A stretch of 64,000 nucleotides of DNA from Psychrobacillus sp. OK028 (GTDB lineage Bacteria; Bacillota; Bacilli; Bacillales_A; Planococcaceae), in assembly GCF_900103605.1 (NCBI RefSeq), contig NZ_FNHY01000001.1:372001-436000 (forward strand), given 5' to 3'. Below the pieces are notes generated by a model. It had not been told where the DNA came from, searched no databases, and saw only the letters and a program-made list of their open reading frames with translations. A program made the position numbers and the translations under genes. Positions 34,196 through 42,663 of this stretch are shown piece after piece (within the stretch, counting starts at the first letter, position 1; every line of letters begins with the position of its first letter).

Positions 34196-35432
34196 TATGA
34201 TTACCCCTATAAAAGTTCAGGCACAGTCCATGGGGAAATACATTCAAGATGTCTGGATCATTGCACTACTTTTAGTTATATTCCAGCATAACACGACTTT
34301 TTCATTACCTTTTTTATGGATCATCCTTCAAATTATTATAGCTATTTTGGTTCAAATAATATTTAGTAAAACCGGTCCAAATCCTATTATTCCATTTATA
34401 ATTCCTACCAGTGTCCTCTTAATATTATTTTTGTTTCATTCTCCTTTCTGGTTATTTTTAGTTGGCGTTGGAATTTCGATTTGGCGTGTACAAGTGAGAT
34501 TTCTTCAAGAGCAGGATGATCAAACGTATGAAAGTGACTATTTTATATACTACTTTTTAGTATTTTTAGCCGTTCTTTTTATTGGTTTTATTCTGAAATT
34601 GGACGACTTTTCCATGACTTTATATGGTGTAGTAATTTCAGGAGTAGTAATATTTGTAGCGTTGAGACTTTATGCTGTTTGGATCAGCACAAACAAACAA
34701 AATTCAGCACCTCTTTTTCATGTGGTATGGGGATTTATCCTAGGCTTATTATGTATTGCTGGAGTATCGACCGGTTTATATTTAGTGACTCCATTTATCA
34801 GAAAAGTGCTAGATATTCTATTAGAGAAGGTTGTTAGTATTGCTATTATTCCATTCCTACCGTTATTAGAATATCTAGACAAGCTATTGAGTAAGTTAGA
34901 AATTAAAACACCTGAAGAAACCGAACGTATCCAGTCAGAAGAACCAACAGAATTGGAACCAACTGAATTGTTTGAGGGAATTACTGGAAGTGGCTTTCCG
35001 TTTGAAATAATTCTTTTCGCGCTAGCTGCTATAGTGATAATATTATTTGTTCGATTTTTATTGAAAAATAAATCAGATACAATTACGACAAAGCCTAGTG
35101 TTATCCATTATTTAAACAAAGAACTAGAGGATGACCAGGAGGAAAAGCAACCGAATAGTCACATCTCAATTTATAAAGTGAATACTTCTCTGTTAAGAGA
35201 AAAATATAAAGAATTTGAAGTAGAGGCTTCCTTCTATGCTTTTCATAGAACCAAGAGTGAAACTGTACGTGAGTGGTTTCTACGGATGAAATGGCCGGTG
35301 AAGGATGAGTTCTTTCAAATTTATGAAGAATTAAGATATGGAGATGTAACTATTTCCTCAGAGAAAGCCGAATTGTTCCTCTCAAACCTAGAAAAAATAA
35401 AAATAACATTTTTTTTCGAAAAAGATGTTTAA
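34188..35432 (+). CDS. Membrane protein, DUF4129-like C-terminus (module 1)
   Basis: A 414-residue protein with seven or so membrane helices in the first 230 residues, an acidic extracellular loop (TPEETERIQSEEPTELEPTELF), a further helix (FEIILFALAAIVIILFVRFLL) and a cytosolic tail with FYAFHRTKSETVREWFLRM and ELRYGD, the pattern of DUF4129 tails in transglutaminase-like membrane proteins. No transglutaminase core is present, unlike the YebA partner of YeaC in B. subtilis. GTG 34188 overlaps the preceding gene by 8 bases. Third gene of the MoxR-DUF58 module; a terminator follows. Confidence 0.75.
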   Translation: MDNMITPIKVQAQSMGKYIQDVWIIALLLVIFQHNTTFSLPFLWIILQIIIAILVQIIFSKTGPNPIIPFIIPTSVLLILFLFHSPFWLFLVGVGISIWRVQVRFLQEQDDQTYESDYFIYYFLVFLAVLFIGFILKLDDFSMTLYGVVISGVVIFVALRLYAVWISTNKQNSAPLFHVVWGFILGLLCIAGVSTGLYLVTPFIRKVLDILLEKVVSIAIIPFLPLLEYLDKLLSKLEIKTPEETERIQSEEPTELEPTELFEGITGSGFPFEIILFALAAIVIILFVRFLLKNKSDTITTKPSVIHYLNKELEDDQEEKQPNSHISIYKVNTSLLREKYKEFEVEASFYAFHRTKSETVREWFLRMKWPVKDEFFQIYEELRYGDVTISSEKAELFLSNLEKIKITFFFEKDV

Positions 35433-35493
35433 AAAATATAGAATGGGGCATATTAATAAAGAACACAGCAACATTCTCATTTCCCCCTTTTTT

Positions 35494-35533
35494 AAGGATC
35501 ATCCAAAAGTTATATGGATGGTCCTCTTTTTTT
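35494..35533 (+). terminator. Terminator of MoxR module 1
   Basis: AGGATCATCC / GGATGGTCCT stem, 14-base loop and T7. Confidence 0.88.
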
Positions 35534-35574
35534 GGTACACTAAATGTATTAACAATATAAATGGAGGATTAGCT

Positions 35575-36444
35575 ATGTTAAAACAAATGAAGGTTGGATT
35601 TATCGGCACCGGTGTAATGGGCAAAAGCTTGGTGAAGCATTTATTAAATGCAAATCATGAAGTAACGGTTTATACCAGAACAAAGGAAAAGGCTGCTGAT
35701 CTTGTAGAAGAAGGTGCAAAAATGGCATCATCTCCTAGTGAGGTTGCCCAAAAAGTGGAAATCTTATTTACAATGGTAGGTTACCCTTATGACGTGGAAG
35801 AAGTGTATTTTGGAGAAAGAGGCATTTTTCAAGTAAACAATCCGAATCTAATGGTTATCGATATGACAACATCCACTCCAACTTTAGCCAAAAAAATAGC
35901 TGACAAAGCTAATAAAAAAGAGATGCTATCGTTGGATGCGCCTGTTTCTGGAGGAGATATTGGTGCACAGCAAGGGAAGCTTTCAATTATGTGTGGTGGA
36001 GAGAAGTCGACTTTTGACCAAGCCCTACCAATCTTAAATCTCTTTGGGGAAACTATACTTTATCAAGGACCAGCAGGAGCAGGTCAACATACGAAAATGT
36101 GTAATCAAATAACTATTGCTTCAGGTATGATAGGTGTTTGTGAAGCATTAGCGTATGGAAAGAAGGCTGGCTTAGATTTAGATCAAGTATTGCGTTCGAT
36201 ATCAACAGGAGCAGCGGGTTCGTGGTCTCTTAGTAATTTGGCACCTAGAATGATTGCAGGTGATTATGAGCCAGGCTTTTACATTAAACATTTTGTTAAA
36301 GACATGAAAATAGCATTGGAAGAAGCAGAAAAGATGAATCTGCAATTACCTGGTTTAACTCTTGCTAAATCTTTGTATGATGATTTAGTTAATGAAGGTT
36401 ATGCTGAAAACGGTACACAAGCCCTAGTTAATCTGTATATATAA
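35575..36444 (+). CDS. ykwC: 3-hydroxyacid dehydrogenase family protein YkwC
   Basis: A 289-residue NAD(P)-dependent beta-hydroxyacid dehydrogenase. FIGTGVMGKSLVKHLL is the dinucleotide-binding loop, DAPVSGGDIGAQQGKL is the substrate loop, and AGAGQHTKMCNQ carries the catalytic Lys. ATG 35575 follows ATGGAGGATTA; the longer frame from 35425 overlaps the terminator and is not the gene. B. subtilis YkwC has the same place upstream of cheV. The physiological acid is unknown. Confidence 0.92.
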   Translation: MLKQMKVGFIGTGVMGKSLVKHLLNANHEVTVYTRTKEKAADLVEEGAKMASSPSEVAQKVEILFTMVGYPYDVEEVYFGERGIFQVNNPNLMVIDMTTSTPTLAKKIADKANKKEMLSLDAPVSGGDIGAQQGKLSIMCGGEKSTFDQALPILNLFGETILYQGPAGAGQHTKMCNQITIASGMIGVCEALAYGKKAGLDLDQVLRSISTGAAGSWSLSNLAPRMIAGDYEPGFYIKHFVKDMKIALEEAEKMNLQLPGLTLAKSLYDDLVNEGYAENGTQALVNLYI

Positions 36445-36512
36445 TATAGTAACTTTTTACTACCTCATGTTATACTAGTAGTATTACAAACTATAAAGGC
36501 AGGAGATTCATC

Positions 36513-37418
36513 ATGAACGATCATAAAGGAATATTGCTTGAAAGTGGCACAAACGAATTAGAAATTGTGGAATTTCAAGTTGGACAAAATAAGTTCGGTA
36601 TAAATGTGATCAAGGTAAAAGAAATAATTCAACCAATCCCAATTACTTTTATTCCACATGCGCATCCGCATGTCGAAGGGATTGTTCAACTTCGTGGTGA
36701 GGTATTGCCTGTAGTAAGCATGAATAGGGTTTTAGGAATACCGGTACAAAACAAAAGTGACCAAGAAAAGTTTATCGTAGCAGAATTCAACAAACAGCGT
36801 GTGATATTCCATGTGGATAATGTCACGCAGATTCATCGTATATCATGGGATCAAATTGAAAAACCATCAGAGATTTACCAAGGTAGCTCTTCCCATGTTA
36901 TTGGAGTTATTAAAAGACAAGATGAAATGATTCTATTAATAGATTTTGAGAAAATCATAGTCGATATTAATCCTGAATCAGGTATAAGTGTAGAATCTGT
37001 GAAAAAGCTTGGTAAACGAGAGCGTTCAGACAAAAAAATTGTGATTGCTGAAGACTCACCTTTACTTCGTAAACTGCTACATGATACGCTGATCGAAGCG
37101 GGTTATGTTAACTTAGAATTTTTTGAGAACGGCTTAGACGCGATGGCCTATTTAGAGCAACTAACAACAGTAACGAGTGACATTTCGGAGCATGTGCAAA
37201 TTGTTGTAACAGACATTGAAATGCCTCAAATGGATGGTCATGCGCTAACGAAAAGGATAAAAGAGCATAATCATTTAGCGAAGCTTCCTGTTCTTATATT
37301 CTCTAGTTTAATAACAGATGATCTTCGTCATAAAGGCGACCAAGTTGGTGCAGAAGATCAAATTAGTAAACCAGAAATAGCTGAACTAGTATTAAAAATA
37401 GACAAGTTTATTTTATAA
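36513..37418 (+). CDS. cheV: Chemotaxis coupling protein CheV
   Basis: A 301-residue fusion of a CheW domain (about 15-160: IVEFQVGQNKFGINVIKVKEII, HPHVEGIVQLRGEVLPVVSM) and a receiver domain (about 175-300: IVIAEDSPLLRK, VVTDIEMPQMDG with the phospho-Asp, IFSSLI, SKPEI). CheV couples receptors to CheA and its phosphorylation helps adaptation. ATG 36513 follows AAGGCAGGAGA. Gene order ykwC-cheV-ykyB matches B. subtilis. Confidence 0.96.
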   Translation: MNDHKGILLESGTNELEIVEFQVGQNKFGINVIKVKEIIQPIPITFIPHAHPHVEGIVQLRGEVLPVVSMNRVLGIPVQNKSDQEKFIVAEFNKQRVIFHVDNVTQIHRISWDQIEKPSEIYQGSSSHVIGVIKRQDEMILLIDFEKIIVDINPESGISVESVKKLGKRERSDKKIVIAEDSPLLRKLLHDTLIEAGYVNLEFFENGLDAMAYLEQLTTVTSDISEHVQIVVTDIEMPQMDGHALTKRIKEHNHLAKLPVLIFSSLITDDLRHKGDQVGAEDQISKPEIAELVLKIDKFIL

Positions 37419-37426
37419 GTTATTTT

Positions 37427-37580
37427 TGAAAGTATATAAAAATGTCCCGTAACAATGAGCTTAGGGAAAGTGAACTTCGTTGAGTGGAGCGCATGACGGC
37501 GACCCCAGTGGAACGGCACGAGCTGAAAGCCCGCAGGAAAGACAATGACCGAACTTTGTTTGGCTAATGTCTTTCTATTC
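37427..37580 (-). repeat. R1 repeat, truncated, with palindrome type B
   Basis: Mixed-orientation copy: a lead-like GAAAGTATATAAAAATG at 37428 and then an inverted R1 half (GGCGACCCCAGTGG, CCCGCAGGAAAGAC) that ends in the palindrome AAAGACAATGACC / GGCTAATGTCTTT (37538-37574). The same palindrome, in the other orientation, is inside R1 at 42009-42045. A large insertion or recombination inside the repeat is likely. Confidence 0.7.
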
Positions 37581-37627
37581 TTAAAGGAACGGGTTTATTC
37601 GTTAGGTTTTTATTATAAAGTCATAGA

Positions 37628-37674
37628 AAACACAAAAAAACTAGCAGGGGGATTAGTTACTTTCTGCTAGTTTT
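37628..37674. terminator. Bidirectional terminator between cheV and ykyB
   Basis: AAACTAGCAG / CTGCTAGTTT stem across a 26-base loop, with A-run before and T-run after, so it can end both convergent genes. Confidence 0.75.
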
Positions 37675-37700
37675 CTCATTGTTTAATTTTCACATAATGC

Positions 37701-38165
37701 TTACCTATCTAAATAGGATTTCATTGTCCGTTTGTTTCGATTCTCTCTCATGTAGGGCTTAGTACAAACAACAGGTTTAGTTGAGGACTTTTTCACAATA
37801 AGTTGAGGACCAATATATTCGGTAAGTAACTGCTTAGCCATCTTTAAATTCATTTTTCGAATTGGGTTTCGATAAGAATCATCTAGATGTCCAAGATGCG
37901 GGAGGTTCTTAAAATCTTCTTTTACCGGAATCATATGAAAATAGTAGTCGGCATACTGGATTAAGACAGAGGACTGTTGTTGACTATGCTTCGGATTTCG
38001 AACGAAATGAAGTCCTACTTTCTTTGCTTTGTTTTCTGCTAAAAGCTTATTGATAGTTAACTTTTTCAATTCATAAAGTGGTTTGTTATCAATTGCGGTT
38101 TTCGCATGACGGTTTACTGTGTAGATTGCTGTTGCAATGTTTTTTTCGTCTAATATTAAGGACAT
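37701..38165 (-). CDS. ykyB: YkyB-family protein
   Basis: A 154-residue basic soluble protein: ATAIYTVNRHAKTA, KAKKVGLHFVRNPKHSQQQSSVLIQYADYYFHMIP, HLGHLDDSYRNPIRKMNLK. The signature and its place right after cheV identify YkyB. Its function is not known; it is found in sporeformers. ATG 38165 follows GAAGGGGGGAT. Confidence 0.9.
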   Translation of the reverse strand: MSLILDEKNIATAIYTVNRHAKTAIDNKPLYELKKLTINKLLAENKAKKVGLHFVRNPKHSQQQSSVLIQYADYYFHMIPVKEDFKNLPHLGHLDDSYRNPIRKMNLKMAKQLLTEYIGPQLIVKKSSTKPVVCTKPYMRENRNKRTMKSYLDR

Positions 38166-38359
38166 ATAATCCCCCCTTCGAACGCTGCTCCATTATTATA
38201 TCATACCAATTCCTCAATAAATTGTGTACACAAATCAAAAAATATTATAAATAAATTTATTTGGATAACAATTCTAAAGATATTAGTGAATAAGACGATA
38301 TAATGAAGTAAAGTTATTTCATATAACAAGTACTTTTGACGTGATCATTGGAGGACTAT

Positions 38360-40393
38360 ATGCATAAATCATTAAATACAAAATTAGCTATCAGTGATTA
38401 TTTAATAAATCTCGTTAAAGAAAATCCATTCTTCCCAGTACTTGTACTCAAGCAAGATGAACAAAATAGATTTTCTATTATTTATGTAAACGATGCTACT
38501 ACTTCCATTTTTCAGCCATTTGAACCAAATACACTTGAAGAGTTATCGAACCAATTACAAAAACTAATTCTTGGCAATAGAAATTATGAGTTTCATCAAA
38601 ACATTCCTTTTACTATTCAAAAACAGTTAAATATATATGACATTTCTATTAGTTTGTTAGAAGATAGCTTAGAAAAAATTTATGGTGTGACACTGTACAA
38701 GAACACACAGTCTGAGCTTGAAAAAAGCAGGTTAAAAGAATATAAAGATAAATATCTTTCCTTATTTAATAACAATTTGGACCCTATTATTTCAGTTTGT
38801 GAGGACGGAAATATCCTAGATATGAACGGGATAACGTCAAAAATTTTAGGATATGATCCAAAAACCTTAGTTGGCCAATCAATTGAACACCTTATTGAAG
38901 AAAATTCAATGAGAAACTTCCAATTGATGATGAAGCAAACATTAACTGGGTATGCTACGGAAATGCAAAATTGCCTAATACAACATGTTAAAGGGCATTT
39001 TTTGCCTATGTATATAAAAGCGATACCACTAGAATCAAACAATACTATTAGTGGGTTCCATTTGGTTCTGCGTGATATAGCGGGGGAGTCAGAAGACCAA
39101 GAAAAATTATATTACCTTGCTTATCATGATCAATTGACTGGTTTATGGAATAGACGTGCCTTGAAGGAGCATCTACGGGATACGCTAGCTAATGCATCAG
39201 CTAATACAGAAATATCGGTAGTACGAATTGATTTAGATCGATTTAAAATGATAAATGAATCGCTTGGCTATAGTTATGGAGACGAACTGCTGAAAAAAAT
39301 TGCAGATCGACTTAGTTTATACATAGATAAGACAAGTAATTTATATCGTCAAAGTGGAGACGAATTTGTTTTTATAGTTATTAATAAAACTAGAGATGAA
39401 ACTAGTAGTTTTGCTAATAGAATCTTAATAGAACTTTCTAAGCCGCTATACTTAGATCATCAGGAATATTTCGTAACTGCTTCGGTTGGTATTTCCATGT
39501 TCCCCTTCGATGGGAAAAAGATGGATGAGTTATTAATAAAAGCGGACCAAGCTCTATATGTGGCGAAGGATAGAGGGAGGGCGCATTATCGTTTTTATCA
39601 AGAACAAATGAATTTAGCCTTTCCTAATGATGCCTTAATGGAATCGCATTTGCGAAGAGCGATTGAAAAAGAAGAGTTTTCTATTCATTATCAGCCACAG
39701 GTAAATCTAGTAACAGGTGAAATTAATTCATTTGAAGCATTACTTCGTTGGAATAATAGGAAATTTGGATATGTATCCCCTTTAAATTTTATACCGATTG
39801 CAGAAGAGTCTGGGATGATTATGCAAATTGGAGATTGGGTACTCGAAGAGGTTTGTAAACAGCTGAAGTATTGGCAGGAAAAAGGATATCGACCAGTTAG
39901 AATTGCAGTGAATATTTCGCCAAAACAATTTATTCAAGATAATTTTGCTATGAAGATAAACGAAAAAATTCAAAAGTATGCTATTTGTCCAAGTTCGTTA
40001 GAAGTGGAAATTACGGAAAGTGCAATGACGGATATGCAAGATACTTTTACTACTCTAAAAGAACTGAAGGAAATAGGCGTAGTTATTTCGATTGACGATT
40101 TCGGAACTGGATATTCTTCCTTAAGTTATTTAAAAAAATATCCAATCGATATTATTAAAATAGATCAATCATTTATAAAAGATATGGAATTAGATGAAAA
40201 AAATGCAGCTATTGCTACAACGATTATCCAACTTGCCCACAGTTTAGGTATGGAAGTTATTGCTGAGGGTGTTGAAAAGGATAAACAAGTAGAAATACTT
40301 AAATCTGCTAATTGTCAAAAAGCGCAAGGATATTTGTTCAGTGAACCAGTTTCAATTGAGTATATAAATAAATCATATATGCAGTATGTATAG
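38360..40393 (+). CDS. PAS-GGDEF-EAL protein with degenerate SGDEF
   Basis: A 677-residue soluble protein. A weak PAS-like region at about 15-115, a PAS domain at about 140-250 (DPIISVCEDGNILDMNGITSKILGY), a GGDEF domain at about 255-425 whose signature reads YRQSGDEF, and an EAL domain at about 435-677 with FEALLRW, NISPKQF, EVEITESAM, DDFGTGYSSL, KIDQSFI, AEGVEK and QGYLFSEP. The EAL domain looks active; the SGDEF signature makes cyclase activity uncertain. The start is ATG 38360 after TTGGAGGA. In B. subtilis the genes here include ykuI, an EAL protein, but the domain set differs. Confidence 0.93.
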   Translation: MHKSLNTKLAISDYLINLVKENPFFPVLVLKQDEQNRFSIIYVNDATTSIFQPFEPNTLEELSNQLQKLILGNRNYEFHQNIPFTIQKQLNIYDISISLLEDSLEKIYGVTLYKNTQSELEKSRLKEYKDKYLSLFNNNLDPIISVCEDGNILDMNGITSKILGYDPKTLVGQSIEHLIEENSMRNFQLMMKQTLTGYATEMQNCLIQHVKGHFLPMYIKAIPLESNNTISGFHLVLRDIAGESEDQEKLYYLAYHDQLTGLWNRRALKEHLRDTLANASANTEISVVRIDLDRFKMINESLGYSYGDELLKKIADRLSLYIDKTSNLYRQSGDEFVFIVINKTRDETSSFANRILIELSKPLYLDHQEYFVTASVGISMFPFDGKKMDELLIKADQALYVAKDRGRAHYRFYQEQMNLAFPNDALMESHLRRAIEKEEFSIHYQPQVNLVTGEINSFEALLRWNNRKFGYVSPLNFIPIAEESGMIMQIGDWVLEEVCKQLKYWQEKGYRPVRIAVNISPKQFIQDNFAMKINEKIQKYAICPSSLEVEITESAMTDMQDTFTTLKELKEIGVVISIDDFGTGYSSLSYLKKYPIDIIKIDQSFIKDMELDEKNAAIATTIIQLAHSLGMEVIAEGVEKDKQVEILKSANCQKAQGYLFSEPVSIEYINKSYMQYV

Positions 40394-40429
40394 CCGAAAA
40401 TTCTTTATAAAAGAATTTTCGGTTTTTTT
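40394..40429 (+). terminator. Terminator of the SGDEF-EAL gene
   Basis: CCGAAAATTCTTT / AAAGAATTTTCGG 13-bp stem and T7 immediately after the stop. Confidence 0.95.
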
Positions 40430-40450
40430 GTATTAAATATGATAATATAT

Positions 40451-40468
40451 TGAGTGAATGTTCATTCA
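40451..40468 (+). promoter_or_regulatory. FadR-type operator upstream of fadH
   Basis: TGAGTGAATGTTCATTCA differs at one base from the FadR (YsiA) consensus TGAATGANNANTCATTCA of Bacillus, a palindrome that controls fatty-acid degradation genes. It lies 18 bp before the start codon of fadH and overlaps the probable promoter. Confidence 0.8.
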
Positions 40469-40485
40469 ATTAAAAGGGGTGTTTA

Positions 40486-41256
40486 ATGATGTTGGAACAA
40501 AAAACAATTATCATTACAGGTGGATCAAGCGGAATGGGAAAATACATGGCCATGAAGTTTGTATCTGAAGGTGCAAATGTAGTTATAACTGGACGTGATT
40601 TAGAAAAGCTAGAGAGCGCTAAAAAAGAAATTCAAGCATATGGTAATACTATATCGTCCTTTCAAATGGACGTTCGTAACCCAGAACATGTAGAGGCAAT
40701 GATTCAGTTTACGGACAAAACATACGGTCATATAGATGGTTTAGTTAATAATGCAGCGGGTAATTTTATAGTAGAAGCAGAAAAACTTTCTCCAAATGGT
40801 TGGAAGGCAGTTATAGATATCGTCTTGAATGGTTCTTTTTATTGTTCAAGCGCTATCGGTAAATATTGGATCGCAAAAGAAAGTAAAGGATCTATTATAA
40901 ATATGCTTGCGACTTATGCATGGGGAGCAGGTGCTGGAGTGGTTCATTCAGCTGCAGCAAAAGCAGGTGTTATGTCATTAACGAGAACATTAGCAGTGGA
41001 GTGGGGGACTAAATATGGAATTCGTGTAAACGGAATTGCCCCTGGACCTATCGAACGCACTGGAGGAGCAGGAAAGCTATGGGAATCAGAGGAAGCAGCT
41101 AAGCGAACGCTTCAATCAGTTCCACTGGGACGCCTTGGAAAACCAGAAGAAATTGCAGAACTCGCAGCATTTATAATGTCCGATAAAGCCTCTTATATGA
41201 ATGGTGAAATTGTTACATTAGATGGAGGACAGTGGTTGAATCCAAATCCATTTTAA
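40486..41256 (+). CDS. fadH: 2,4-dienoyl-CoA reductase (YkuF/FadH)
   Basis: A 256-residue short-chain dehydrogenase. TGGSSGMGKYMA is the cofactor loop, NNAAGNF and HSAAAKAGVMSL are the DECR-type active-site region (the Tyr of classical SDRs is missing, as in this subfamily), and GPIERTGGAGKLW and LDGGQWL close the fold. It reduces dienoyl-CoA intermediates in beta-oxidation of unsaturated fatty acids. ATG 40486 follows AAAAGGGGTG. An upstream FadR-like box and its place before darB agree with B. subtilis ykuF. Confidence 0.92.
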   Translation: MMLEQKTIIITGGSSGMGKYMAMKFVSEGANVVITGRDLEKLESAKKEIQAYGNTISSFQMDVRNPEHVEAMIQFTDKTYGHIDGLVNNAAGNFIVEAEKLSPNGWKAVIDIVLNGSFYCSSAIGKYWIAKESKGSIINMLATYAWGAGAGVVHSAAAKAGVMSLTRTLAVEWGTKYGIRVNGIAPGPIERTGGAGKLWESEEAAKRTLQSVPLGRLGKPEEIAELAAFIMSDKASYMNGEIVTLDGGQWLNPNPF

Positions 41257-41359
41257 TGCAAAAGAAAGCGATTTCATGGTTTTTTTATTCCTTTAATATG
41301 CTATGATAGCTACATAGGGTGTTTTCTTATGATGAAAGCAAACAAAGGAGTAGGATGCA

Positions 41360-41800
41360 ATGATAACCGTGAGCAGCAAAGATTTTTTAGAGATCCCGAT
41401 TTTGGAGTATATAATATCTGCAGAAAAGGTTGCGCATGTGCAACTAGGAAATAACGCGGAACATGCTTTACTTGTACTTACCAAAACAGGGTATTCTTCG
41501 ATACCAGTATTAGATGTAAAATATAGATTACAGGGTTTAATAAGTTCACAGCAAATTACAGATGAAATTTTAGGATTAGAACATATTGAATACGAACGTT
41601 TACCGGAGTTAAAAGTAGACGATATTATGAAAACAGACATTGCTGTCATTCATGTAGATGAAAAGTTTCGAAAAGGGTTAGATTTATTAGTAAATAATCC
41701 GTATGTTTGTGTAGTAGACGATGAGCGTACTTTTTTAGGAATTTTAACAAGAAGAGTTATTTTGAAACAAATGAAAAAGTACCTTTATCAAGCACAATAG
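41360..41800 (+). CDS. darB: CBS-domain protein DarB (YkuL/CbpB)
   Basis: A 146-residue protein of two CBS motifs (about 15-70, LLVLTKTGYSSIPVLDVKYRLQGLIS; about 82-140, VDEKFRKGLDLLVNNPYVCVVDDERTFLGILTRR). It matches YkuL, which B. subtilis work identified as the c-di-AMP receptor DarB (Listeria CbpB) that in its apo form binds the (p)ppGpp synthase Rel and pyruvate carboxylase. ATG 41360 follows AAAGGAGTAGG. Its terminator follows at 41822. Same order fadH-darB-ccpC as B. subtilis ykuF-ykuL-ccpC. Confidence 0.92.
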   Translation: MITVSSKDFLEIPILEYIISAEKVAHVQLGNNAEHALLVLTKTGYSSIPVLDVKYRLQGLISSQQITDEILGLEHIEYERLPELKVDDIMKTDIAVIHVDEKFRKGLDLLVNNPYVCVVDDERTFLGILTRRVILKQMKKYLYQAQ

Positions 41801-41821
41801 GCTCTAAATATTTTTAAAATG

Positions 41822-41852
41822 GAAGGCCAATCATAGATGGCCTTCTTTTTTT
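41822..41852 (+). terminator. Terminator of darB
   Basis: GAAGGCCA / TGGCCTTC stem, 8-base loop, T7. R1 begins three bases later. Confidence 0.95.
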
Positions 41853-41854
41853 CA

Positions 41855-42107
41855 GGAAAGTATATAAAATATCCGTTATCACAGTGGGTATAAACCATAA
41901 AAGAATTAATAATACTACTGATTTTCGTTTCAGGTGGACGCTTTCCGCGGGCGAGGCCGAGCCTCCTCGTTCGCTACCAAAACATATGCTCCTGCGGTTA
42001 CTCGTCGCAAAGACATTGACCAAACAAAGTTCGGCCAATGTCTTTCCTGCGGGGTCTCGACTTTCTCGCTTATCCCGCTGGAGTCGCCACCTTCCACTAC
42101 AATCAAA
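41855..42107 (+). repeat. R1 repeat, fullest copy, with palindrome type B
   Basis: Lead GAAAGTATATAAAATATCCG ... ATAATACTACTGATTTTCG, left arm GTTTCAGGTGGACGCTTTCC, GC-rich centre with GCGAGGCCGAGCCTCCTCG, the palindrome AAAGACATTGACC / GGCCAATGTCTTT (42009-42045), then CCTGCGGGGTCTCGAC and right arm CTGGAGTCGCCACCTTCCAC to TACAATCAAA. This copy is used here as the reference for R1. Open frames inside it are not genes. Confidence 0.85.
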
Positions 42108-42456
42108 TAATTGAGTACTCCATAATTTGTTTGGGCACAGGCTATCGCTTAGATGAGAATAGAGTCCTAGTAGTTTAGTGTAAAAATCGTCTTTTAAATT
42201 AATACTATACTGTAATGAGGATAAAAATTAGATACTCTTTCGTATTTGTATTTTAGTATTAGTATTAGTGTTAGTGTAAATAAAGAGAAATAGTAAGTGT
42301 TCTCGAAATATAGAAGCGAAATAGCGAACGAAATTGCATCTTCGAGAGCTTCCTCTATGAATAGGAAAGTAACTTTTCTCTAGTTATCCAAAAATGCATT
42401 AATCTGTTTCTAGAAATTATAGAAAGGCGAAGGAAAGACAAACGCCATTACATTAC
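42108..42456. other. Intergenic stretch between R1 and R2c
   Basis: No gene. It holds a short tandem hexamer TTAGTA/TTAGTG x4 (42253-42276) and an imperfect inverted pair (TTCTCGAA near 42300 and TTCGAGAG near 42340). Confidence 0.5.
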
Positions 42457-42600
42457 CGGGAAAAAAAGAGGCTTATCGTGACGGATCGTCACGATAAGCC
42501 TCTCCAAACATTAAACGGTAATCATATAGCAAATCGTTCTTTCCAAAGCCCTTCGAAAATGTTAGAAACAGTTTTTGAAGTTAAAGGACCGCTAGTTTTT
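42457..42600 (-). repeat. R2 repeat: variable hairpin plus constant tail (copy c)
   Basis: Minus-strand reading: conserved tail (42506-42600 with GGACC, TTTTCGAAGGG and TTGCTATA), perfect 17-bp stem AGAGGCTTATCGTGACG / CGTCACGATAAGCCTCT (loop GAT, 42468-42504), then seven T and CCCGG. Unlike copies a and b, no minus-strand gene ends here; the next plus-strand gene is ccpC. Confidence 0.75.
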
Positions 42601-42663
42601 GCAGGCTACATTAACATTACGCATAAAGCATTGATACATTCCAATTTGAAAAGAGGGAAGACA

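Noticed and set aside
35425-35574. 50-residue N-terminal extension of YkwC
   Set aside because: It covers the upstream terminator; the Rossmann motif begins just after ATG 35575 with a strong ribosome site.
41814-42114. Open frames on both strands at the darB-ccpC spacer
   Set aside because: They are translations of the GC-rich R1 core and the terminator; similar frames appear in other R1 copies.
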